A stretch of 64,000 bases of DNA from Manis javanica (taxonomy: Eukaryota; Chordata; Mammalia; Pholidota; Manidae), in the NCBI RefSeq assembly GCF_040802235.1, contig NC_133156.1:24509343-24573342 (forward strand), in the 5' to 3' direction. The position numbers were made by a program, and so were the translations under genes. Numbering within the stretch: position 1 is the stretch's first letter; each line of letters opens with the position of its first letter. A model generated the notes under the pieces. The model saw nothing but the letters and a program-made list of their open reading frames with translations, did no database searches and had not been told where the DNA came from. This document shows, piece after piece, positions 20,630 through 32,112 of the stretch.

Positions 20630-23600
20630 CTGAATTAAAAGGTGAAATAGAATGCAATGCATTCATTCTAGGAGACTTCAACACTCCACTCATTCTGAAG
20701 GACAGATCAACCAGACAGAAAATATGTAAGGACACAGAGACACTGAACAACACATTAGACCAGATGGACCTAACAGACATCTACAGAATGCTACACCCAA
20801 AAGCAGCAGAATACATATTCTTCTCAAGTGCACATGGAATATTCTCAAGAATAGATCACATGTTAGGCCAGAAAAAGAGCCTCAGTAAATTCAAAAAGAT
20901 TGAAATTGTACCGACCTGTTTCTCAGACCACAAAGGAGTAAAACTAGAAATAAATTATGTAAAGAAAATGAAAAATTCCACAAACACATGGAGACTGCAC
21001 AACATGCTCCTAAATCACCAATGGATCAATGACCAAATAAAAACAAAGATCAAGCAATATATGGAGACAAATGACAATAATAATTCAACACTGTAAAATC
21101 TGTGGGACACAGCCAAGGCCATGCTAAGAGGAAAGTATATTGCAATACAGGCCTACCTCAGGAAAGAAGAACTATCCCATATAAGCAGTCTGAACTCACA
21201 ATTAATGAAACTAGAAAAAGAACAAATGAGGCCCAAAGACAGTAGAAGTAGGGACATTCTAAAGATTAGAGCATAAATAAATAAAATCGAGAAGAATAAA
21301 ACAATAGAAAGAATCAATGAAAGTAAGAGCTGGTTCGTTGAGAAAATAAACAAAATAGATAAACCCCTAGCCAGACATATCAAGAAAAAAAGAGAGCCTG
21401 CACACACAAACAGAATCAGAAATGAGAAAGGATAAATCACCACGGTCACCACAGAAATACAAAGAATTATTAGAGAATACTATGAAAAATTATATGCTAA
21501 CAAACTGGATAATCTAGAGGAAATGGACAACTTTCTTGAAAAATACAAACTTCCCAGGCTGACCAAGGAAGAAACAGAAAATCTGAACAGACCAATTACC
21601 AGCAATGAAATTGAACTGGTAACTAAAAAACTATCTAAGAAGAAATCCCCTGGACCACATGGCTTCACCGCTGAATTTTAACATTTAGTGAAGACCTAAT
21701 ACCCATTCTCCTTAAAGTTTTCCAAAAAATAGAAGAGGAGGGAATACTTCCAAACTCATTCTATGAGGCTAGCATCATCCTAATATCAAAACCAGGCAAA
21801 GACACCACAAAAAAAGGAAATTACAGACCAGTATCCCTGATGAAAAGAGATGCAAAAATACTCAACAAAATACTAGCAAACCTAATTCAAAACTACATCA
21901 AAAGATCATCCATCATAATGAAGTAAGATTTATTCTAGGGATGTAAAGATGATACAACATTTGAAAGTCCATCAACATCATCCACCACATCAACAAAAAG
22001 AAGGACAAAAACCACATGATCATCTCCATAGATTCTGAAAAAGCATTTGACAAAATTTCAAAATCCATTCATCATAAAAACTCTCAATGAAATGGGTATA
22101 GAGGAAAAGTACCACAACATAATAAAGGCCACATATGACAAACCCACAGCTAACATTATACTTGACAGTGAGAAGCTGAAAGCTTTTCCTTTAAGATCGG
22201 GAACAAGACAAGGATGCCCACTCTCCCCACTTCTATTCAACATATTACTGGAGGTCTTAGCCACAGCAATCAGACAACACAAAGAAATAAAAGGCGTCAA
22301 GTTTGGCAAGGAAGAAGTTAAACTTTCCCTGTTTGCAGATGACATGATATTGAACATTAAAAACCTAAAGAATCCACTCCAAAACTACTAGATCTAATAT
22401 TTGAATTCAGCAGAATTGCAGGATACAAATTAATACACAGAAATATGTGGCATTCCAATACACTAAAAATGAGCTAGCAGAGAGAGAAATCAGGAAAACA
22501 ATTCCATTCACAGTTGTATCAAAAGAATAAAATACCTAGGAATAAACCTAACCAAGGAAGTGAAAGACCTATACCATGAAAAGTACAAGACACTTATGAA
22601 AGAAACTAAAGAAGGTACCAATAAATGGAAATGCATCCCATGCTCATGGATAGGAAGAATTAATATCATCGAAATGGCCATCCTGCCTAAAGCAATCTAC
22701 AGATTCAATGCAATTCCTATCAAAATACCAACAGCATTCTTCAATGAACTAGAGAAAATTATCCTAAAATTCATATAGAACCACCAAAGACCCCAAATAG
22801 CCAAAGCAATCCTGAGAAGGAAGAATAAAGCAGGGGGAGTTGCATTCCCCAACTTCAAGCTCTACTACAAAGCCACAGGATTCAAGACAATTTGGTACTG
22901 GCACAAGAACAGACCCATAGACCAATGGAACAGACTAGAGAGCCATAATATTGACCCAACCATATATGGTCAATTAATATATGACAAAGGATCCGTGGAC
23001 ATAACAATGGAGAAATGACAGCCTGTTCAACACCTGGTGTTGGCAAAACTGGACAGCTACATGCAAGAGAATGAAACTGGATTATTGTTTAACTCCATAC
23101 AAAAAGGTAAACTAGAAATTGATTAAAGACTTGAATGTAAGTCATGAAACCATAAAACGCTTAGAAGACAACATAGGCAAACATTTTTTGAATATAAGTA
23201 TGAGTAACTTCTTCCTGAACATATCTCCTCAAGGAAGGGAAACAAAAGCAAAAATGAACTCATGGGACTACATAAAATTAAATGTTTCCGTACAGCAAAG
23301 GTCACCATCAACAGAACAAAAAGGCATCCTACAGTATGGGAGAATATATTTGTAAATGACATATCCAACAAGGGGTTAACATCCTTTATATATAAAGAAC
23401 TCACATGCCTCAACACCCAAAAATCAGATAACCCAATTAACAAATAGGCATAGGATGTGAAGGAACAGTTCTCCAAAGAAGAAATTCAGATGGCCAACAC
23501 ACACATGAAAAGATGCTCATCATCACTAATCATCAGGGAAATTCAAATTGAAACCACAATGAGATATCACCTCACACCAGTAAGGATGGCCAGCATTGAG

Positions 23601-24408
23601 AAGACTATGAACAACAAATGCTGGTGAGGATACGGAGAAAGGGGAATCCTCCTACACTGCTGGTGGGAATGTAAGCTAGTTCAACCATTGTGGAAAGCAA
23701 TATAGAGGACCCTCAAAAAACTAAAAATAGAAATACCATTTGACCTGGGAATCCCACTCCTTGGAATTTACCCAAAGAATACAACTTCTCAGATTTAAAA
23801 AGACATATGCACCCCTATGTTTATCACAGCACTTTTTACAATAGCCAAGATATGGAAGCAACCTAAGTGTCCATCAGTAGATGAATGGATAAAGAAGATG
23901 TGGTACATATACACAATGGAATACTGTTCAGCAATAAGAAAGAAACAAATCCTACCGTTTGCAACAACATGGATGGAGCTGGAGGACATTAAGCTCAGTG
24001 AAGAAGTGAGGCGGAGAAAGATAAGTGCCAAATAATTTCCCTCATTTGTGGCATATAACAACGAAGCAAAACTGAAGGAACAAAATAGCAGCAGACGCAG
24101 AGACTCCGAGACTAGTATTTACCAAACAGGAGGGGTGTGGGAGGGCAGGTGGGGAGGGAGGGAGAAGGGGATTGAGGGGTATTATGTTTAGTATACATGG
24201 TGTGGGGGATCACGGGGAGAACAGTGTAGCACAGAGAAGACACATAGTGGATCTATGGCATCTTTCTGCAGTGATAGACAGTGACTGCATTGGGGTATGG
24301 GTGGGGACTTGACAATATGGGTAAATGTAGTAACCACATTGTTTTTTCATGTGAAACCTTCATAAGAGTGTATAACAATCATACTTTAATAAAAAAAATA
24401 AAAAAAGG
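20630..24408 (+). mobile_element. L1-B: 5'-truncated L1 in ERV-B
   Basis: A plus-strand L1 lacking the 5' UTR, ORF1 and the first part of ORF2, bounded by a 13-bp target-site duplication. ORF2 enters within the endonuclease (ECNAFILGDFNTPL at about 20655) and ends near 24035. The 3' UTR follows with a G-rich tract (24118-24180) and an AATAAA-like end with A-rich tail at 24390-24407. The 3' UTR end ('gacttgacaatatgggtaaatg...gtataacaatcatac') is another type from that of L1-C, L1-E and L1-F, so it belongs to a different, probably older, L1 subfamily. Confidence 0.9.
20640..24035 (+). pseudogene. L1-B ORF2, truncated and multiply disrupted
   Basis: Recognisable parts are the endonuclease end (FSDHKGVKLEI at about 20920-20952), the RT motif [14 protein letters not shown] (about 22200-22240) and FADDMILNI (about 22335-22360). 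The knuckle region lies near 23615-23690. The catalytic first-Asp motif reads as 'ctccatagattctgaaaaagcatttgac' around 22023-22050. More than ten stops and shifts interrupt it. Not functional. Confidence 0.88.
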
Positions 24409-24421
24409 AATAGAAGACAGA
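24409..24421 (+). repeat. Target-site duplication of L1-B, right copy
   Basis: Exact repeat of 20617-20629; viral sequence continues directly afterwards towards the ERV-B protease. Confidence 0.85.
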
Positions 24422-24610
24422 GACAAAACCACAATCCACCCCTTGTGTCTGCAGAACTTCCTGCTCGACAGTTAGCTGACCCCACCTAGTCTCTCACAGG
24501 GAAATGACTGGGTGAGATGGTTTGACTGAGGAAACGGTCAATGCACCTATTTTGGGGGACTATGTGAGGACAGGAGGCCACATGTTGAAATATCAATTCA
24601 TTGGTCCTTA

Positions 24611-24838
24611 GTGAATGTGCAATGTGTCCTGGCTCTGGTAGACATAGGATGCTCTCTGATTTATGGCAATACTGACTGGTTTCCTGGGACCTCCATTGTT
24701 ATTGATGGATATGGGGGTAAGGTTATTAGAGTGAAACAAGCCTTAATCCCATTAGGAATAGGGCATCTACCCCCAAAAGAGTATACTCTGTACATCTTTC
24801 CAATTCCCAAATATATTTTGGGCGTAGATATTCTGTAG
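24611..24838 (+). pseudogene. ERV-B protease remnant
   Basis: A 75-codon open segment of a retroviral aspartic protease. The active-site loop reads LALVDIGCSLIYG (about residues 7-19), where the family has Asp-Thr/Ser-Gly; here the middle residue is Ile. The flap-like glycine-rich DGYGGKV and a C-terminal ILGVDIL follow. A stop (tag) comes at 24836-24838. The start Met of the open frame is not the natural start, since retroviral protease is made as part of a polyprotein. Confidence 0.75.
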
Positions 24839-24959
24839 GGCCTAAGGTCATAGACCACTGCAAGTGAGTTCAGGTGGATACGTGTGGTGGAAGCAGTTCT
24901 GAGGGGACCTGCTCAGAGCTTTGCCTGTCCTTTGTCAGGTGAAAATTCCCAACAATAAA

Positions 24960-25760
24960 AATTTTCTTGAGGGAAGAAGAAATTGGAGAAACCATCCAGG
25001 AACTGGAAATGGTGGGCATTAAAAAGCCTACTCAAACCCCTTTTAATTCCCCAGAGTAGCCATTGAAAATACCAGATGGCACCTTGCATATGACCATGGA
25101 TTACAGAAAATGGAGTAAAATCACTACCCCCTGTATGCTGCTGTCCCCTCTATAGCAGCCTTTATGGACACCCTCAGTCATTAACTAGAGACATTTCATT
25201 ATGTTGTGGATCCTGCTAATGCTTTCTTCTCTATTGACATACACGGGAAAGTCAGGAGCAGTTTGATTTAATGTGGAAAGGCCAGCAGTGGACATTCACT
25301 GTCCATCCACATCGATATCTCTAGTCCCACCATTTGTCATGGATTTGTGGCCCAGGGCTTGGCAGCATGGGAGAAACCACAAATGGTGTGGCTGATCCAC
25401 TATATTGATGATGTCATGCTTGCTTCTAATTCTCTTACAGACCTAGAAGGTGAAGCACCTAGACTACTGCAACATCTACAGGAGGAAGGGGCCATGAACA
25501 GCACCAAGGCTCAGGAACTTGGTTTTTCAGTCTAGTTCTTGGGGGTTGTGTGGTCAATAAGGACTAAAGTTATTCCAGAAGTAGTCATAGAAACTATCCA
25601 GGCTTTCCCTATACCTACAACTGTTGCAGTATTACAAGAGATATTGGTTTTTTTAGGCTACTGGAGACTGTTTATTCCACACTTGGTACAAAATCTGAAG
25701 TCCTTATACTATTTGGTATGAAAGGGTGTCAGGTGGGACTGGGATGAGACATGTGCTTTT
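24960..25760 (+). pseudogene. ERV-B reverse transcriptase remnant
   Basis: The best part is 25347-25535, with LIHYIDDVMLASNSLTDLE; the polymerase motif YIDD lies at about 25401-25412. After one stop the next segment (25539-25721) has GVVWSIRTKVIPE and VFLGYWRLFIPHLVQ, typical of the RT thumb/connection. Upstream motifs (about 24990-25330) are readable only across several stops. The RNA-dependent DNA polymerase is therefore inactive. Confidence 0.82.
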
Positions 25761-26299
25761 TCTTACTGATGCAATGTGGGCAGTCAGGGCTGTGTATGCC
25801 TTGAGTGTGATAGGCATATCAAGGCCCTGTGAGCTGGATGTTCATGTGACTGAAGACAATTATGGCTTGGGCCTGTGGCCATGGCTTGAATGACACCACC
25901 AAACTATCGTATTCTGGTTACAACCCTGGGAAGAAGCAGAGGTCTGATACACCTCCACAGACAATCAAATGGCTGACATGTACCATGTTTTGCTGGCTAT
26001 GGAGTCCATCTGCAGAACAGCCCTGACAACGGTAATAACCACTTATTCCATTCCTTGGTGGGTACAAAAGTGGGCACAAAGGTCATAGAGTGGTGTGGCA
26101 TAGATGCCTACTCTGGCCAAGTGGGGTGCATACCTCCAGCAACGAACCCCTTAAGTGGAGAACTACAATGCTTATATCAGTGCAAGGCAATAAGAATTTT
26201 CTTTGGAGCCATTAGTAGCAGACAGCCATTATCAAGAGGGAAGATGCATGGTACACAAATGGCTCCAGCCATGGACAGCCACTGAAATGAGGTGCCTTA

Positions 26300-27160
26300 G
26301 ATTTCCATCCTAAGGCTGACACAATATGGATGGAATATAATGAAGGAAAGGCACAGTTGTGGACAGTATGGCTCAGGATCACCCAGGAGCTCTCCTCATT
26401 AGTTGTCTGCAGTGATGGCTGGGCCATCTATTGAGGCTTGACTCTGTGACTACCAAAATTATACCATGCCAACTGGCTCGCTGATCACTGACCCCGTTAG
26501 GGGCAAGAGCTGTAGGAAGATTTAGGGGCCTTTAGTGAAATTAAAACAATTATAGTATACCATGTGACAGGCCATTTACCACTGGCATCCCCAGGAAATG
26601 ATGAAGCAGACACTTTGGTCCAGGTGCATTGGCTGAAAGGAAAGCTGGCTTCTGATGTGTCCAAATGGTTATATCAAAACTCTTTATGTGCAGGGCAGAA
26701 GACAATGTGGGCTGTAGCACATTTTGGGGGCCTGCCCTTGACCTTTGAAGAAGTCATCAGAGCCTGGTAAGAATGCATTATATACTCTAAAGGGGACTTA
26801 CACCAAGTCCCACAGCAACATGAAACAATACCTAAGGAGACAATGCCTCACATCAGGTGGGAGATGGACTATTTTGGGCCTCTGCCCATACCAGACGTTA
26901 TTGATATGCCATGACTAATGTGGACACAGCTACTGGACTTGTGGTTGCTTTTCCTATGCATTGCACAGACCATCAAATGACCAAAAGAGACTTGGAGTTT
27001 CTCTTTGTAGTCTCTGACTGACTTCAGGTAATTGAGACTGATCAAGGCCCCCACTTTACTGGGTATGCACCCTAAGAATGGGTACAAAAATTATGGATAA
27101 AATGGGAGTTTCAATTACCATATAATTCTATGTGGGGTGGGAAGCCACGATAGAGTTACA
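26300..27160 (+). pseudogene. ERV-B RNase H end and integrase remnant
   Basis: The frame at 26564-26770 reads TGHLPLASPGNDEADTLV, which resembles the RNase H C terminus with its last acidic residue. It continues into a zinc-binding-domain-like stretch (AGQKTMWAVAHFGGLPLTFEEV). The core follows with WEMDYFGPLPIPD (about 26855-26895) and, after stops, VIETDQGPHFTGYA (about 27022-27070) with the second catalytic Asp. The third catalytic residue cannot be placed. Several stops disable it. Confidence 0.78.
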
Positions 27161-28110
27161 ATGGTTTATTAAAATCTGGCCTGAATTCAGAGACCAATAG
27201 TCTATGGGTATGGTGTGTCTGCTAAGGACAGTGTGACAGCATTTGAATGAGAAGCCATGGAACAGGCTATTGAGCCCTGTAAACATGCTAACACAGATTG
27301 ATGCCTCTGCTGTACACCTGCAAGCACAAACCAAGGAGGAACTGAGGCCAAGATTTGGCCACCAGAATAGCATCTTGTTGCCAGCACTGGTTGCAATAAG
27401 CCCTGGGGACAGTGTTCAGTAGTTGTGGCCTTGGACATTTTCACACAGGGATCAGCAATGACTGGCCCTTCTGGCACCTTGGGGACTAGGCCTGGAAGCT
27501 GGCGTCCTGTGAATTCCAGGAGTAACAGCACAGTGTTCCCGAAAGATATGGTAGTGTACCTAAATGCCAGAAGGTAAGAGCATCTTACAGGGAGTTTTGT
27601 TTTATCTTTGTGGCCAGTGCATATGCCTTCAGCAGCACTATATATAGACCCCTCAAAAACCCTCAAAGGGAGAGGGAGAATGTGTTGTATACCAAACCCA
27701 TCAGTACCCCCTTCCTGCCACAGTCTTATCACAGGACCACATGCATCCTACCTGATGGACAAAATTTGCCTATGTTGGCATCATTAAAACATGTGTCTTA
27801 TCACTGTTAAGTTTAATCTCCTCTAAAGTCTTTGTGGATTGGGCACACACCCTAGCAAAAACTGCTGCTGGCTGAGTGTGCACAGAGCTGCCTACTGCTT
27901 CACTACTAGCCTCCGGTGGAAAGTGCAAGTCATAGACCCATCTGAGTAGAACTGTTTTGAATACAGCTGCTGGCAATTGATCTCCTCAGGCTTGAGGAAC
28001 AAAAAATAATAATTTTGTTGTTATCTGTATCATGGTTTCTGTTATTATTTGTATGTTGTTATAGCCTCTATTGCTATTTTGGGATCTGGTTACAACGCTC
28101 AGCTTTCTCA
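27161..28110 (+). pseudogene. ERV-B 3' region, env-like, decayed
   Basis: No long frame survives, but 27290-27830 is clearly repeated in inverted form in ERV-C (31165-30690). Near 28000-28065 a translation rich in Val, Ile, Leu and Tyr corresponds to the hydrophobic anchor better kept in ERV-C. The position between integrase and LTR suggests env, but no cleavage site or cysteine motif was found. Assignment is positional. Confidence 0.45.
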
Positions 28111-28159
28111 TGGAAGATTAAAGGCATGAATAGATCATGAGGCAAGAATTCTGGAGGGG

Positions 28160-28665
28160 TGTAGCATAGGGAAAAGGAAATTCTCACCTCTCCTGATTCT
28201 AATATTGCCCATTGCATACATACAAGGCTGCTTACATATCCCTTGGATAAAAACTGTTTATCATTCAATAGAGCCTCCCAGAACAAACTGTCAGTCACAG
28301 AACTACCAGCCCAGGGGAGGTGAATGCACAGTGGAAGGAAACACACAAGCCCCTGGATGTGATTGGTCAGCTGTCAGTCAGTCATCATAAAGGCTGGCCC
28401 ACAGAGGCCCACTGAGTGCCAGGAGGCTTGCAGAAGGAAGCCTCGGAGAACTGTGGAAGGATGCAGGAGAGTGAAGCCCTGGAAGCGTGGGGCTGGGAAG
28501 GGAGAAGAGAGCCCCTGAGAAAGCAGAGGCTGTAGCTGGGCTGGAGATGGAGAAAAGGGCTCACTGTTCGTACACAACAGGATGACTACCATGAAAATAA
28601 AGCTGGTATGAGGCCCTTTTTACCCCCAACATTCTGTTGTCATTATTTTTGTCTCTCCAAATTCA
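28160..28665 (+). repeat. Putative ERV-B 3' LTR
   Basis: A G-rich stretch ('ctggagggg', 28151-28159) precedes TGTAGCATAGG, which could be the polypurine tract and LTR start. AATAAAG stands at about 28596 and the segment may end with 'ccaaattca' at 28665. No second LTR copy is present in this window to confirm the limits. Confidence 0.35.
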
Positions 28666-28889
28666 TAGTGAACTTGTCTGGAGTGGGGAACACCCCTCTT
28701 GGAGGAACAGCAGAGGTGTAAAAAACATCAACAGACTTAATGTGAAAACTGGTTTCATATTTTCCTCTATAATTAAATTGTGTAAATGACTTAGTTACCA
28801 AGTGTATTTTTTCCAAATTCATGATTATTCCTCAGGTACTCTAGGGAAAAATGTGTGGCATTATATATGTAATTTGAAATGAAATTACT

Positions 28890-29710
28890 TTAACAAATCC
28901 AAATTTCCCATCTTAACCCCAGGAGAAGGGGGTTCCCTGCTTGGGAAAAGTTCTTTATTAATTTCATGAGACCAAAGGAATGTATATGGGCCAGAAGTTG
29001 GGAATTAAAGGATTTATTCTCATGGCTTGGTCTCTCCTGGCTCACATGGGTCACTGTCCCCTCTCTCATGGCTCCCAAGCTCTCTCTCTCTGGCCATACT
29101 GCTCCCAGCCCACCTCCCACGACAAGAGGAATTCTGTGAGAATGTCCTTGGTGACTGGTGGATACTTGACCGACTTGTACCAGGAACAGAGGGGAGGACA
29201 GAATGGCTGTTTCCTCTTCTCCCCTACCCTGGACCAGCAAATCCGTGACTGACAAGCTGTTCTAGGTAATACATCCCATAGATATGCAAACAGGATATCT
29301 ATTAAGGCCAGGCAGGAATCCTGGTCAGAAAGTCCCAATTTTCTCCACAACCCATCCCTCCAGGCTTCTTGCCTCATAAGCTATGCACCCACAATCTTCT
29401 GCAATTGTCCCTGTGCAAGAAAGTTAGGGCACTGTAACCAGACTAAGAATCAGGATTCAAGAGAACAGAGAGCCATAAGCCCTTCACAGGGGTTTTGGTG
29501 AGGGATTCCTTGCATAGTAATGATTGACTAAATTACTGGCCATTGGCTGATGAAGCCTCCACCCCTGCCCTTGGGTGGGGTCCCAAAGTCTCTCATCAAC
29601 ATGACAGGACACCCATTTTACATTTAAGACTCTGCAGTGTTTTCAGGAACTGTGGATAAGGAAAAAATATATCTGGGAAATATATATTTCTTATGATTCA
29701 TTGCATCTCA
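28890..29710 (-). repeat. ERV-C 3' LTR
   Basis: The minus strand starts TGAGATGCAATGAATC at 29710, directly after a purine tract (GCAAGGGGGTGGAC). An AATAAA lies near 29016-29011. The part at about 29140-29350 matches the right-hand LTR fragment at 31620-31830. The distal end near 28890 is approximate. Confidence 0.65.
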
Positions 29711-30309
29711 GTCCACCCCCTTGCCTTCAAACACTGATTCCTTAGAGTAAAAGGAATGCACCTGTCACAGCACTTACATCTGGTGTGTCATTTCTACAGG
29801 AGTTAGAATAGGACAGATGCAAGTAGGCCTGACATTCCAAGGAGCTGGTGTGATGTGGGGACAGACTTAAAGAGGTGGCTCACTTGTTCTGTAAAAGTCT
29901 TATGACCAGAGTCTCTCCCAGAGGAATGTGATTCTGGTTTGCAGGCCATCATTCAACCTTGTCGGGTTCCAAAAGCAGAGGTGGTCTTGGCAAACATATA
30001 ACTTCAGCCTTGAGGGCATCTAATATGCTTTTGCTAAAAGATATTCTCTGCCTTGAGTCTCTTTTCAGGTATTAATAAAATCTTGTATATCCCTCATTGC
30101 ATAAGCCACTTATTCATCCTTTTATACTCAGCTGTAATTTCTTCTCCCCATTTGTCATTTCTCTTTACCCAGGCATTTCCCCCTGTGGAAGGGATGTTAG
30201 GTCTGGCTACTGTGCTGGCCCAGATTGATGGTAGCAAAAATACCAGCCTAGAAGTGCCTCCTTTCAATCCACTCCCGCTCCTGGAAGGCGGGGTTACACA
30301 GGAACAGAA

Positions 30310-30636
30310 CTAGTCAACTGTCCCGGCCGCTAGGAAGTACTGCTGCACCATCAGGCCCAACACGGCTAGAAGGGATGAAGGCACAATCCATCCCAACAGA
30401 GCATTAAGAATTCTGGCATAAAGATTTATTATAAACACACAAATAACAACAGAAATTATGATACAGATAATGAGAAAACCATGGCAATCCTCAAGCCTGA
30501 GGATCCAGCTGCATTCAAAATGCTTCCCAGATTGCATCCATGGCTTGCACAGTCCATGAGGGGCCAGCAGCTGGACTGACAGGGAGCTCAGGCATGTCAG
30601 CGAGCAGCAGCTGTGGCTAGGGGTGTTCCTGTTCAC
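30310..30636 (-). pseudogene. ERV-C C-terminal membrane-anchor-like frame
   Basis: A 108-codon open frame. Residues about 52-72 (CHGFLIICIIISVVICVFII) form a clear hydrophobic helix, followed by ARILNALLGW and a further hydrophobic stretch (SSLLAVLGLMV). The location upstream of the LTR suggests the anchor and tail of an envelope-like product. No disulfide-loop motif was recognised, so env identity remains inferred. Confidence 0.45.
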
Positions 30637-30680
30637 AGGAATGTAGAAGAGATTAACCTAAAGGGAAATAAGACATCGTT

Positions 30681-31165
30681 TTAATGACACCATAGGCAAA
30701 TCTTGTCCATTAGGTAGGAAGCATGCAAGAGATTGGTCCTGGGAAAGGACAGGGCGTGACTCAGGTCCTGTCCTGGTCTAGCATAAAAGACCTTCACCCT
30801 TCTCCCTGTGGGAGTTACTGATGGATTGATATGTAGGACGATGGGAGGCACATTCTCTGGCCACAGTGATAAGACAAAACTCCCCAGTAAGATGCTCTTA
30901 TATTCCAGCCATTTTGGGTACAGTGCTGTAATCTTTCGGAGCCACTCTCCTGTTCCTCCAGAAACACATGGGAGGCCAGCCTCCAGGCCTTTTCCCCAAG
31001 GTTCCAGAAGGGCCAGCAATCACTGGTCCCTGTGTCAAAATATCCAAGGCCACATCCACTCAACAGAGTCTCCAGGGTTTAGTGCAGTTGGTGCTAGCAG
31101 CAAGATGTTATTCTGGAGGGCAAACCATGGCTGCAGCAATTTCTCCTTGGTTTGTGTGTGCAGTT
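30681..31165 (-). pseudogene. ERV-C 3'-region fragment homologous to ERV-B 27290-27830
   Basis: The complement of 31080-31160 reads 'cacaaaccaaggag...ccagaataacatcttgctgc' and matches 27325-27382 of ERV-B. The match continues through 'ggccagcaatcactgg', 'gtgtacagg...' variants and 'tacctaatggacaa', paired with 'tacctgatggacaaa' at 27749. The open frame at 31019-30681 ends with SYLMDKICLW. Function unknown. Confidence 0.6.
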
Positions 31166-31189
31166 GATCTGATGCCCTTTCATACAAAA

Positions 31190-31450
31190 TGGCATAAGGG
31201 TCTCAGAATTTATGCCAAGTGCAGGATAAACACTCTCCAGTAGCCTACAAGACCCAAAACCTCTTGCAATACTGCCACAGTTCTAGCAAGATTTTACTGG
31301 GCTTCCCATCTAATTTTTCTCTTCCACTGACTTTATCAAATCAGTCCACATCTGGGCCCTTGAGGCCTTCACAGGACCCTTTGAGCCTTTTCTCTCAGTA
31401 GCTGACCATATTTCCTTCTGTGCTCTCATTGTTTATATCTCTCCCATATC
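31190..31450 (-). pseudogene. ERV-C gag-tail/RT junction fragment
   Basis: On the minus strand the gag-tail text corresponding to ERV-B 20390-20575 runs up to 'gaactgtggcag'. It then passes straight into 'tattgcaagag...taggctactggag', which corresponds to RT text at ERV-B 25626-25667. In ERV-B these points are about 1.3 kb of viral sequence apart (not counting L1-B). The fragment therefore records an internal deletion. Confidence 0.7.
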
Positions 31451-31539
31451 TGCTACAAACAAGTAACCTCATTTATGGGTTGCCATAAGTTAGGGCAAGA
31501 ATAGTCACTAGGGACCCAAAGAGTGACGGGGGTGGGCTT

Positions 31540-31840
31540 TTGAAGCACCAGATTTCTCATTCCCATGGTAAAAACTCCTCTTCTGGGTCCTGATGTCCAG
31601 GGGGAACAGTGTGGTCATGTTCCTGGTGATGGCTAGGTGCTTGACCAGTTAAATACCAGGAACAGGGTGGAGGAAAGAATGGGTGTTTCCACTGCACCCC
31701 TACCCTAGACTGGCAAACCCATGACTGACCAGCCACACTCTGTAATGCATCCCATAGATATGTAAACAGGACACCTTTTAAGGCCAAGTGGGAATCCTCA
31801 TCAGAAAGTTCCATTTTCCCCACAGCATCTATGATACGGA
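31540..31840 (-). repeat. ERV-C 5' LTR fragment
   Basis: Matches the ERV-C 3' LTR (29140-29350) in the same orientation, for instance 'taccaggaacag', 'cccatagatatg', 'ggaatcct' and 'tcagaaagt'. Both ends are incomplete and no primer-binding site was found next to it. Confidence 0.6.
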
Positions 31841-31844
31841 AATT

Positions 31845-32112
31845 TCCAAGTATTTGTGATCCAAGGTTGGGAAAACTTTGGAAATGTAGGAAAATTGACA
31901 AAGGGAAAAATTGTCTATATAAAAGGCATAACAGTAACTTAAGTTAGTTATAAAATAGTATAGAGAGGTTACAATCAAATAAATGGAAATATAAGAAAAT
32001 AAAAAGAAGGAGCAAGCTGTGTCTAAAATCTAATCAAAGCATAGCAATTTCTGGTTGTGAGGCTTTGACCTATAAAACCATGAAAACTTCTTCATCCCCA
32101 GGAGAACTGACC
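31845..32112 (-). repeat. 3' flank of OR pseudogene 2, duplicated at 45585-45893
   Basis: Shared order with 45585-45893: 'ggaaattt.caa.', 'aaaactttggaaa', 'gacaaagg.aaaa', 'gtctata.ataa', 'gagaggtt..a.tcaaa', 'gaaaataaa.ag' and 'atagcaat.tc'. OR pseudogenes 2 and 3 therefore come from a duplication that included downstream DNA. Confidence 0.7.

Larger units (their letters stand above)
20086..28665 (+). mobile_element. ERV-B: 5'-truncated pol-bearing provirus, split by L1-B
   Basis: Plus-strand endogenous retrovirus without a 5' LTR. A gag tail (20160-20629) is followed, after L1-B, by protease (24611-24838), RT (about 24960-25760), RNase H to integrase (about 26300-27160), a 3' region with a hydrophobic segment (27160-28110) and a putative 3' LTR (28160-28665). 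All frames are interrupted. Its LTR does not resemble that of ERV-A, so it is a distinct family. The YIDD RT motif, rather than the YVDD usual in gammaretroviruses, points towards a class III/ERV-L-like pol, with low confidence. ERV-C is a second member in inverted orientation. Confidence 0.75.
28890..31840 (-). mobile_element. ERV-C: internally deleted provirus, inverted relative to ERV-B
   Basis: Minus-strand provirus. Read from right to left: a 5' LTR fragment (31840-31540), a gag tail joined directly to an RT thumb piece (about 31450-31190), the ERV-B-like 3' region (31165-30310), about 600 bp of non-coding sequence, a polypurine tract (about 29725-29711) and a 3' LTR (29710-28890). The two LTRs share 'cccatagatatg', 'aaacagga' and 'tcagaaagt' in direct order. 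Most of gag and pol has been deleted. ERV-B and ERV-C internal regions are homologous in opposite orientation. Confidence 0.75.

Noticed and set aside
28890-29377. Overlapping open frames on both strands (up to 121 codons)
   Set aside because: They lie within the ERV-C LTR and show no protein features.
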